From positions 1-39,923 of the forward strand of contig CANGOX010000021.1 in assembly GCA_947455605.1 (NCBI GenBank): DNA of 39,923 nucleotides. The letters are read 5' to 3'. This DNA is from Chitinophagaceae bacterium. Lineage in GTDB: Bacteria; Bacteroidota; Bacteroidia; Chitinophagales; Chitinophagaceae. This document shows positions 33,868 through 39,923 of this stretch, one piece after another (the stretch's first letter is position 1; the number at the start of each line of letters is the position of its first letter). The notes beneath the pieces are model-generated. The model had not been told where the DNA came from. It saw only the letters and a program-made list of their open reading frames with translations, and made no database searches. Both the position numbers and the translations under genes were made by a program.

Positions 33868-34416
33868 TTATTTCACAAATACCTCTTTATAATAACGGAT
33901 AGATTCTTCAATGATGGTAAGGGCTTGTGCCTTATCGCCAAAATCTTCCACCACTACGGTCTTGTTCTCCAGTTTTTTATATTCTTCAAAGAAATGCCTC
34001 AGTTCATCAAAGAAATGTTTGGGCAATTCCTCAATATTATTATAGTGATTAACACCCGGATCATTCGCCGCAACGGCAATGATCTTATCATCCGGATCGC
34101 CGCCATCGATCATCTGCATTACGCCGATCACTTTGGCCTCCATAATGGTGAGGGGCTGAACAGGCAAGGATGTAATGACTAGTATATCCAGCGGATCCTT
34201 ATCTCCACCATAGGTTTGTGGAATAAATCCGTAGTTGATAGGGTAGTAGAAAGAGGAAAAGATAACCCTGTCGAGCTTTAACAATCCGCTGGGTTTATCG
34301 ATCTCATATTTACAACGCGACCCCTGCGGGATCTCAATAATTGCATTTACAACCCTCGGTGCAAGCTCACCATATGAAACGCCGTGCCATGGATGTTTAA
34401 CTGTTGTCATGTGCAT
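33868..34416 (-). CDS. ppa: Family I inorganic pyrophosphatase
   Basis: A 182-residue cytoplasmic enzyme that splits pyrophosphate to two phosphates, driving biosynthetic reactions. The signature [10 protein letters not shown] carries three metal-binding aspartates, Asp72, Asp74 and Asp77. Also present are [14 protein letters not shown] with the substrate-binding Lys and Glu, the [13 protein letters not shown] core, and DPDDKIIAV with another aspartate pair. Length fits the bacterial family. Family I enzymes need Mg and are strongly inhibited by fluoride, which gives meaning to the fluoride-channel gene ending 15 bp upstream. Met1 or Met3 may be the start. Confidence 0.95.
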   Translation of the reverse strand: MHMTTVKHPWHGVSYGELAPRVVNAIIEIPQGSRCKYEIDKPSGLLKLDRVIFSSFYYPINYGFIPQTYGGDKDPLDILVITSLPVQPLTIMEAKVIGVMQMIDGGDPDDKIIAVAANDPGVNHYNNIEELPKHFFDELRHFFEEYKKLENKTVVVEDFGDKAQALTIIEESIRYYKEVFVK

Positions 34417-34431
34417 AGTATAGTTATTATA

Positions 34432-34794
34432 TTATTTAGTTAGCCAATAGCCTAATGTTACTGCTCCTAATCCTAAGATCAGGGAACCTCCTGTGTAAAT
34501 TACAAAACTTCCATACCGTTGCTGGCTAAGGAACTGCATATTTTCCCAGGCAAAAGCAGAAAAAGTGGTAAAGCCCCCGCAAATGCCGGTTGCCAGAAAT
34601 AAACGCCAGTTGCCAAATCCTTCCTGCCGGGCTGCAATTCCCATCACCGCTCCAATGATCAGCGAACCAATGATATTAACAGTAAAGGTAGCATACGGAA
34701 AGCTCTCATGTTTGATGAAATGAACAGCCAGAAAGCGCAGGGCCGAACCAATCATTCCGCCTATGCCCACTATAAATAGGTTCTTCAGTAACAT
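34432..34794 (-). CDS. crcB: Fluoride ion channel FluC/CrcB
   Basis: A 120-residue inner-membrane protein with four TM helices. Family motifs are present: GGMIGSALRF near the N-terminus, Asn40 in FTVNIIGS, and GGFTTFSAF (73-81), which includes the Phe-box phenylalanines Phe78 and Phe81. Length matches the single-domain, dual-topology dimeric channels that let cytoplasmic fluoride leak out. It lies between a lipoprotein gene and the pyrophosphatase gene in one operon. No fluoride riboswitch (crcB motif) was recognised upstream of the operon. Confidence 0.95.
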   Translation of the reverse strand: MLLKNLFIVGIGGMIGSALRFLAVHFIKHESFPYATFTVNIIGSLIIGAVMGIAARQEGFGNWRLFLATGICGGFTTFSAFAWENMQFLSQQRYGSFVIYTGGSLILGLGAVTLGYWLTK

Positions 34795-34803
34795 AGGTAA
34801 TCT

Positions 34804-35193
34804 TTATTGTTTTTTGGTAAGGTCAACAAGCCAGTTATCAGTTTGTTTGATAACGCGGATCGTATCGGCCCTTTTATCAAATGAATTCTGAAAATAGATA
34901 AAGGTCTCGGTGCTGCTTTGTTCTTTTACTTCATTGATATTAATGGAAGCGGTTCTCCATTGCTGTCTGCCCTCTTTGTCTTTTTCACGATAAGATTTTT
35001 CCATGGAGGCAAGCATGCTTGTATTCTTTTCATCTGGTAAAAGATAGAAGCCCGCTTTTAAAAAATCACCCTGAAGCCGGCTGTTTATAAACTCTCTTCC
35101 GGCATCCAGTGCATCTTCTGCTTTCCTGTATTCACTTTTTTGTGAAGTACAGGCTGTAAACAAGCCTAGTATCAAAAACAGGTGGTTTCTCAT
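34804..35193 (-). CDS. Small lipoprotein of unknown function
   Basis: A 129-residue lipoprotein. The ATG at 35193 is chosen: it gives a classic lipoprotein signal MRNHLFLILGLFTAC with the lipobox cysteine at residue 15, while a GTG five codons earlier would overlap the -7 promoter box. The mature part is mixed alpha/beta, with a C-terminal strand VIKQTDNWLVDL that recalls DUF4878/NTF2-like lipoproteins, and it carries no enzyme motif I can name. It is the first gene of the operon leading to the fluoride channel 9 bp downstream. Any role in fluoride tolerance is unproven. Confidence 0.8.
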   Translation of the reverse strand: MRNHLFLILGLFTACTSQKSEYRKAEDALDAGREFINSRLQGDFLKAGFYLLPDEKNTSMLASMEKSYREKDKEGRQQWRTASININEVKEQSSTETFIYFQNSFDKRADTIRVIKQTDNWLVDLTKKQ

Positions 35194-35207
35194 ATTGAAT
35201 ATATCCA

Positions 35208-35237
35208 CAAAGTTACGTTTTGGCTCCTTATGCCAAA
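35208..35237 (-). promoter_or_regulatory. Bacteroidota-type promoter of the lipoprotein-crcB-ppa operon
   Basis: On the minus strand TTTG (35237-35234), an 18-bp spacer and TAACTTTG (35215-35208) match the -33/-7 consensus. The start codon lies 14 bp after the -7 box. A dyad TTTTGGC/GCCAAAA (35218-35224 with 35232-35238) overlaps the -33 element and spacer, and a second dyad CCAAAAA/TTTTTGG (35233-35239 with 35244-35250) shares an arm. Either could be an operator. Confidence 0.7.
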
Positions 35238-35320
35238 AAATGCTTTTTGGGGCTATTATATGGATGGCGTGCTCAAACCGGATTTTTCAACTAACTTTCT
35301 TTTATTAAAACTGTTTTTTT

Positions 35321-36109
35321 GTGGCATTACGTCTTTTTAATCATGAGCACAGTTATCTAAAAAAGCTGTTTTCATTGTTTACCTGGATCCTGTTACTTTT
35401 CCTCCCTTTCCGTTATACTGCCGCTCAGCGTATGATAGCAGATTCTATATTGTATCAAAAAGCGATCGCTCAAATACAGTCTCATTACCGGAAAAATATA
35501 TCTGCCAATGCCGGTATTTACCAGGGTATGGCCTATGATCATTACTGGAACAGGGTTTCGGGTACTCCCTTTTTCCTGAAAGATGCATTGGTGTCCGGTA
35601 AGATCATGTATGATGGAACCCTCTATGATAATATCCCACTTGCCTTTGATCTGCTTAAAGGGGTAGTGGTTACAAGGTCTTTTTCAAACGATGCGGACAT
35701 CAGCCTCGTGGGAGAGCGGATAAGCTATTTCTCCATTGAAACGCATGATTTTGTGCGTATTGAGAAAGACAGTACTCAAAGTATCTTACCCAACTCAGGA
35801 TTTTATGAAAGCGTATACTCGGGCGAAGTATCTGTGTTTGAAAAAAGAGAAAAAAAGATCAAACAATCATTGAAGGCGGAAGAAAATATAACCGGATTTA
35901 TTGAGTACGATGATTATTATATTCAGAAAGATGGCAGGTTTTACCATGTAGAAACTGAATCGGATCTGCTTAAAATTTTTAAAGATCAACGTGCGGAGAT
36001 CAGGAAATTATTGAACAGGCGTGACATACGTTTTACAAAAGATCCTGCTAAAGTGATCGTTCAGGTTGCGGCTTATTATTCAAATGTAAAAAACGGGAAT
36101 GCACATTAA
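35321..36109 (+). CDS. Secreted protein of unknown function upstream of a TonB receptor
   Basis: A 262-residue protein starting with GTG at 35321. No upstream ATG is in frame, and the next in-frame Met lies after the signal peptide. A hydrophobic segment (about 17-32) ending FRYTAAQ suggests signal-peptidase I cleavage. The mature part is beta-rich (GKIMYDGTLYDNIPLAFDLL), then has a lysine-rich middle (EKREKKIKQSLKAEE) and a C-terminal helix. I do not recognise a family. It overlaps the TonB-receptor gene by 11 bp, so the two are translationally linked and probably share a task such as ligand handling or assembly. Confidence 0.8.
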   Translation: MALRLFNHEHSYLKKLFSLFTWILLLFLPFRYTAAQRMIADSILYQKAIAQIQSHYRKNISANAGIYQGMAYDHYWNRVSGTPFFLKDALVSGKIMYDGTLYDNIPLAFDLLKGVVVTRSFSNDADISLVGERISYFSIETHDFVRIEKDSTQSILPNSGFYESVYSGEVSVFEKREKKIKQSLKAEENITGFIEYDDYYIQKDGRFYHVETESDLLKIFKDQRAEIRKLLNRRDIRFTKDPAKVIVQVAAYYSNVKNGNAH

Positions 36110-38879
36110 ACGGCATTTGATTGGTGTATGCACTTTGGGCTTCCTGTTATTGCAGTATTCAGCAACAGGACAGTCGGGGCAGCGTATTACCATTGATGTG
36201 TCCGATATACCATTTGCGCAATTTGTAAAAAAAGCAGAATCATTGGCTGCCTGTCATTTTTATTTTAAGATCAGTGAAACAGACAGCTTGCGTATTACAG
36301 TAAAAGCCGATAATCTGCTCTTAGCAGAAGTAATACAGAAAGCCTTTCAAAATACGGGCCTGCAGTATGCCATTGATGCAGAGGGCAGGATCTTTATCAG
36401 TAAACTGAAACAGATCCAAACAGCCTTGCCTGACGGTTTTTTTGACCGGAAGAAAAACCTTCCCGATACAGCTAATGACCCCATATTGGTGATGTCAGCA
36501 ACAAATGCAGGTAACGAAAAATTACAGGCATCTCTTGAAAAAAAATTATTTGAAATAGGTGTCAAAACCAATTCCATCGCCAGAGGAAATGCAGTGCTGG
36601 TGGGGTATGTACGCGATATTAAAAGTGGAGAAGCGTTAAGTGGAGCATCGGTCTATCTCGATTCACCCTCCATCAAAACTGTTACCGATCAGTTTGGCTA
36701 TTATACGATCACACTGCCAAAGGGAAGGCATACGCTCCGCGTTAACAGTTTGGGTATGAAAGATACACAACGCCAATTGGTACTCTATTCAAACGGAAAA
36801 TTAACGATTGAACTGGAAGATTATGTGGCCAGTTTAAAAGCAGTTACGGTAAGTTCAGAAAAAAGATCCAACACAAGAAGTACACAAATGGGGGTTGATA
36901 AAGTAAATATCCGAACAATTAAACAGGTGCCTACTGTGTTGGGAGAATCTGATATTTTACGGGTAGTACTAACCCTGCCGGGAGTTACTTCCGTTGGGGA
37001 AGCCAGTACCGGTTTTAATGTTCGTGGCGGTGCTGCAGATCAGAATCTGATCCTTTTAAATGATGCTACTATTTACAACCCCTCACACCTGTTCGGTTTC
37101 TTTTCTGCATTTAATACCGATGTGGTAAAAGGGGTTGAATTATACAAAAGTGCCATCCCCGAAAAATACGGCGGACGTTTGTCTTCCGTGCTGGATGTGT
37201 CCACCCGCGATGGTAACAGTAAAAAATTATCGGGTACCGGAGGAATAGGTGTATTAACCAGCCGGCTTACACTGGAGGGCCCGCTTAATAATGGCAAAAC
37301 AACATTTATTCTTGGGGGAAGAACTACCTATTCTGATTGGATCCTCAAACAACTTCCCAACAAAGAATATGCCAACAGTAGCGCATCTTTTTATGATCTT
37401 AATCTGAATGTTACACACACGATCAACCCTAAGAACAGTTTGTATTTTACGGGGTATATCAGTCATGATAAATTTAAACTCAACAGCGATACCTTATACA
37501 CATACGGCAACCGCAATGCGATCGTAAAATGGAAACATATTTTTAATAACCGCCTGTTCGGAGTTGTATCTGCCGGGATCGATCATTATGATTATTCACA
37601 AAGCAGCAACCAGGTGGCATTGAATGCTTTTAAACTATCCTTTAAAGTTGATCAGACTCACTTCAGAACGGAGTTTAATTATAACCCTAATGGGAAGCAT
37701 GCTTTCAATTTTGGAATTCATTCTATTTATTATAAGATCCATCCCGGGTCTTTTCAACCTGATCAGCCCCAATCATTGGTATCGCCTAATGAAGTGCCGG
37801 CAGAGCAGGCCCTGGAATCGGCTTTATATGCCGGCGACAGATACAATATAACACCGGATCTTTCTGTAAATGCCGGGATCCGCTATTCTTTGTACAGCTA
37901 TCTTGGCTCACATGATGTGTATCATTATCTTCCCGGTCTGCCCAGGCAAACAGGAACCATAACCGACACAGCTCATTTCGCTTCTGGTAAGAATATCAAA
38001 ACTTACCAGGCGCCGGAGTTCAGGATAGCGCTTCGTTACAGCCTGCCAGACAGATCTTCTGTAAAAGCGAGTTTTAATACTCTTCAGCAATACATTCATA
38101 CATTATCCAATACAACCACTATTTCGCCTACGGATAGCTGGAAATTGAGTGATCCCAATATCCGTCCACAACAGGGTTACCAGGTTTCACTGGGGTATTA
38201 CCGGGATTTTCCATCCCATAATATTGAAACGTCAGTAGAAATCTATTATAAGCATATAGAACACTATCTCGATTTTAAAAGCGGAGCGGTTTTACTGATG
38301 AATAAACATATTGAAACAGATGTGATCAACACGCGTGGCCGTGCGTATGGTGCAGAGTTTATGATCAAAAAAACAGCAGGCAAACTGAATGGCTGGCTGA
38401 GTTATACTTATTCAAGAACGGAATTGCAGATCGATGATCCGATTGCAGGCGAAACCATCAACAAGGGAAACTATTATCCGGCCAATTTTGATAAGCCACA
38501 CAACGTAAACCTGATCGCGAACTATAAATTCTCACACCGGTTCAGTATCTCGCTCAATGGCGTGTATAGCACCGGAAGACCGATCACTTTACCCATTGCA
38601 TTGTTTAACCAGGCTGGCGGACAAAGGGTGTACTATTCAGACAGGAATCAATACCGAGTTCCGGATTATATCCGCACAGATCTTTCGGTAAATATTGAGG
38701 GCAACCATAAGATCAAAAAACTGGCACATAGCTCATGGTCATTGGGCGTTTATAATATGCTGGCAAGACAAAATCCTTACTCTATTTATTTTGTACAGGA
38801 GGGAGGATATATCAAAGGATACCAGTTATCTATATTCGGAACAGCCATTCCTTTCATCACGTATAATTTTAAATTCTGA
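36099..38879 (+). CDS. TonB-dependent outer-membrane receptor with STN domain
   Basis: A 926-residue outer-membrane protein. After a signal peptide (1-25) comes an STN (secretin/TonB N-terminal) domain (about 28-108; ITIDVSDIPFAQFVKKAES). A carboxypeptidase-D-regulatory-like domain (about 166-245; YVRDIKSGEALSGASVYLD) and a plug (about 255-385; VLTLPGVTSVGEASTGFNVRGG, SAIPEKYGGRLSSVLDV) follow. The rest is a 22-strand barrel ending in the aromatic residue of YNFKF. Such receptors import large or scarce ligands using TonB energy. An STN domain often signals to an anti-sigma protein, yet no FecR gene is adjacent; the nearest sigma/anti-sigma pair lies 4 kb away. The gene downstream is a DUF4249 lipoprotein. 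Confidence 0.93.
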   Translation: MHIKRHLIGVCTLGFLLLQYSATGQSGQRITIDVSDIPFAQFVKKAESLAACHFYFKISETDSLRITVKADNLLLAEVIQKAFQNTGLQYAIDAEGRIFISKLKQIQTALPDGFFDRKKNLPDTANDPILVMSATNAGNEKLQASLEKKLFEIGVKTNSIARGNAVLVGYVRDIKSGEALSGASVYLDSPSIKTVTDQFGYYTITLPKGRHTLRVNSLGMKDTQRQLVLYSNGKLTIELEDYVASLKAVTVSSEKRSNTRSTQMGVDKVNIRTIKQVPTVLGESDILRVVLTLPGVTSVGEASTGFNVRGGAADQNLILLNDATIYNPSHLFGFFSAFNTDVVKGVELYKSAIPEKYGGRLSSVLDVSTRDGNSKKLSGTGGIGVLTSRLTLEGPLNNGKTTFILGGRTTYSDWILKQLPNKEYANSSASFYDLNLNVTHTINPKNSLYFTGYISHDKFKLNSDTLYTYGNRNAIVKWKHIFNNRLFGVVSAGIDHYDYSQSSNQVALNAFKLSFKVDQTHFRTEFNYNPNGKHAFNFGIHSIYYKIHPGSFQPDQPQSLVSPNEVPAEQALESALYAGDRYNITPDLSVNAGIRYSLYSYLGSHDVYHYLPGLPRQTGTITDTAHFASGKNIKTYQAPEFRIALRYSLPDRSSVKASFNTLQQYIHTLSNTTTISPTDSWKLSDPNIRPQQGYQVSLGYYRDFPSHNIETSVEIYYKHIEHYLDFKSGAVLLMNKHIETDVINTRGRAYGAEFMIKKTAGKLNGWLSYTYSRTELQIDDPIAGETINKGNYYPANFDKPHNVNLIANYKFSHRFSISLNGVYSTGRPITLPIALFNQAGGQRVYYSDRNQYRVPDYIRTDLSVNIEGNHKIKKLAHSSWSLGVYNMLARQNPYSIYFVQEGGYIKGYQLSIFGTAIPFITYNFKF

Positions 38880-38883
38880 CCGG

Positions 38884-39923
38884 ATGAAAAGATCCTATCT
38901 TATCTATTTTCTCATAATAGCGCTGACGGTGATCTGCTGTAAGAAAGTGTACCAGCCGCCCGCCATTACAGTTAATTATAATTTTCTGGTAGTGGAAGGG
39001 GTGATCAATACAGGAACCGCAGCCATCACCACCATTAAACTCAGCCGCACCAGATCTTTAGGAGATAGTTCTGTTTCGCTCCGTACCGAAAAAGGTGCAC
39101 AGGTTCAGATAGAATCGGAGAGTGGTAATACCTTTTTATTGTCGGATAAGGGAAATGGTATTTACCAATCAGTGGCATTAAGCCTGAATCCTACACTTCG
39201 TTATCGTTTGCGGATCACAACAACGGTTGGCAGTACGTATCAATCTGCCTTTGTTGCTGCCAAACAAACACCGGCCATTGACAGTGTAACCTGGCAAAGA
39301 GATAAGGACCTGAAGATCTTTGTGCATACCCATGATCCTGCTAATCATACCCTTTATTACCGTTGGGAATTTGATGAAACCTGGCAATACCGAGCGGCTT
39401 ATCAGGCTTCTATGGGTGTAAAGAACAGGATTATCTTTTATCTGGATAGCACCAATCAGACGTATAATTGCTGGGGTACAGAACATTCCACCAATATTAT
39501 TACCGCCTCTACGGCAGTACTGGCTAAAGATGTGATCAGTTATACACCTGTTCGTGTAATAACTGACAGTACAGAAAAACCCGCCATCCGTTACAGTATC
39601 AATGTGCTGCAATTTGCATTAACCGAAGACGCTTATAATTACTGGGAGATCTTAAAAAAGAATACGCAACAGACAGGAACCATTTTTGACCCCCAACCTT
39701 CGCAGAACAATGGCAATCTCAAATGCATCAGTAACCCGGAAGAACCGGTACTGGGTTTTGTATCGGCCTGTTCTGTTACCGAGAAAAGGATCTTTATCAA
39801 TAATAACCAGTTGGTCAATTGGGTGTATATAGATCCGGCGGTGAGCAATTGCGTTCAAACAACCGGGTCGCAGGATCCCAATAATTTCCTGCATTTTATT
39901 TATCCGGATACCACTTTTTCACC
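38884..39923 (+). CDS. DUF4249 lipoprotein, partial (3' end outside window)
   Basis: The ATG at 38884 lies 4 bp after the receptor stop, and the frame stays open for 346 codons to the window end. A lipoprotein signal MKRSYLIYFLIIALTVICC puts the lipid cysteine at residue 18 or 19. The start of the mature part, NYNFLVVEGVINTG with TTIKLSRTRSL, and later RYRLRITTTVGSTYQSAF, fit DUF4249, a family regularly encoded next to TonB-dependent receptors in Bacteroidota. It probably sits on the outer membrane and works with the receptor in substrate capture. Substrate unknown. Confidence 0.85.
   Translation, partial: MKRSYLIYFLIIALTVICCKKVYQPPAITVNYNFLVVEGVINTGTAAITTIKLSRTRSLGDSSVSLRTEKGAQVQIESESGNTFLLSDKGNGIYQSVALSLNPTLRYRLRITTTVGSTYQSAFVAAKQTPAIDSVTWQRDKDLKIFVHTHDPANHTLYYRWEFDETWQYRAAYQASMGVKNRIIFYLDSTNQTYNCWGTEHSTNIITASTAVLAKDVISYTPVRVITDSTEKPAIRYSINVLQFALTEDAYNYWEILKKNTQQTGTIFDPQPSQNNGNLKCISNPEEPVLGFVSACSVTEKRIFINNNQLVNWVYIDPAVSNCVQTTGSQDPNNFLHFIYPDTTFS

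Noticed and set aside
35194..35208. GTG start adding five residues to the lipoprotein
   Set aside because: It overlaps the -7 box and spoils a clean lipoprotein signal that starts at ATG 35193.
35194..35320. Fluoride riboswitch (crcB motif) before the operon
   Set aside because: I looked for its conserved GG-GAUGG and pseudoknot segments on the minus strand and did not see them. The hairpins there lie upstream of the likely transcription start.

Overview
The window reads as a chromosomal segment of a Bacteroidota bacterium, most likely a member of the Chitinophagaceae. This placement is an inference from gene content and promoter style: a type IX secretion (T9SS) sorting domain, a TonB-dependent receptor followed by a DUF4249 lipoprotein, an ECF sigma factor with a short anti-sigma-like partner, and a TTTG-N18-TAACTTTG promoter of Bacteroidota type. 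No rRNA, tRNA, CRISPR array, transposase or phage gene was seen.

Layout. Positions 1-7219 hold housekeeping and envelope genes: the 3' end of an RND efflux pump, a NamZ/DUF1343 exo-muramidase (minus), a DEAD-box helicase, a DUF985 cupin, an APC amino-acid permease (minus) and a Tat-type M24 peptidase. Positions 7356-14205 form a signalling block: a HisKA histidine kinase, a secreted NHL/LamG/FN3 protein broken by an in-frame TGA, a second TPR-bearing histidine kinase related to the first, and a convergent LytTR response regulator. Positions 14455-30727 hold a small secreted protein and then one 5,265-residue T9SS-exported adhesin (15.8 kb, about 40 percent of the window), closed by a strong intrinsic terminator. 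Positions 30851-32192 (minus) hold an ECF sigma factor, a one-TM anti-sigma-like protein and an acidic hypothetical protein. An NlpC/P60 hydrolase follows on the plus strand. Positions 33200-35193 (minus) form a compact operon: lipoprotein, FluC fluoride channel, inorganic pyrophosphatase, half-size TauE/SafE permease and a previously unlisted 50-residue membrane protein, ending at an intrinsic terminator. Positions 35321-39923 (plus) hold a secreted protein, an STN-containing TonB-dependent receptor and a DUF4249 lipoprotein that runs off the window.

The most interesting object is the giant adhesin. Beyond its roughly 28 HYR-like repeats, two LamG domains, an arabinofuranosidase-B-like domain and a six-bladed NHL propeller, it shows repeated nesting. 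Six of its Ig-like or HYR-like domains are split by inserted material, and the inserts fall at equivalent positions within each host fold: a jelly-roll-like segment and a LamG domain in Ig-like hosts; a SUEL-type lectin, a 251-residue glycine-rich domain, an 8-Cys/poly-Asp segment and an EF-hand-like acidic segment in HYR-like hosts. Ten tandem HYR-like units each occupy exactly 240 bp. The pattern suggests a stalk whose loops display binding modules.

A plausible but unproven link is that the two kinases and the LytTR regulator control the adjacent secreted NHL and adhesin genes. The fluoride channel next to pyrophosphatase fits the known sensitivity of pyrophosphatase to fluoride.
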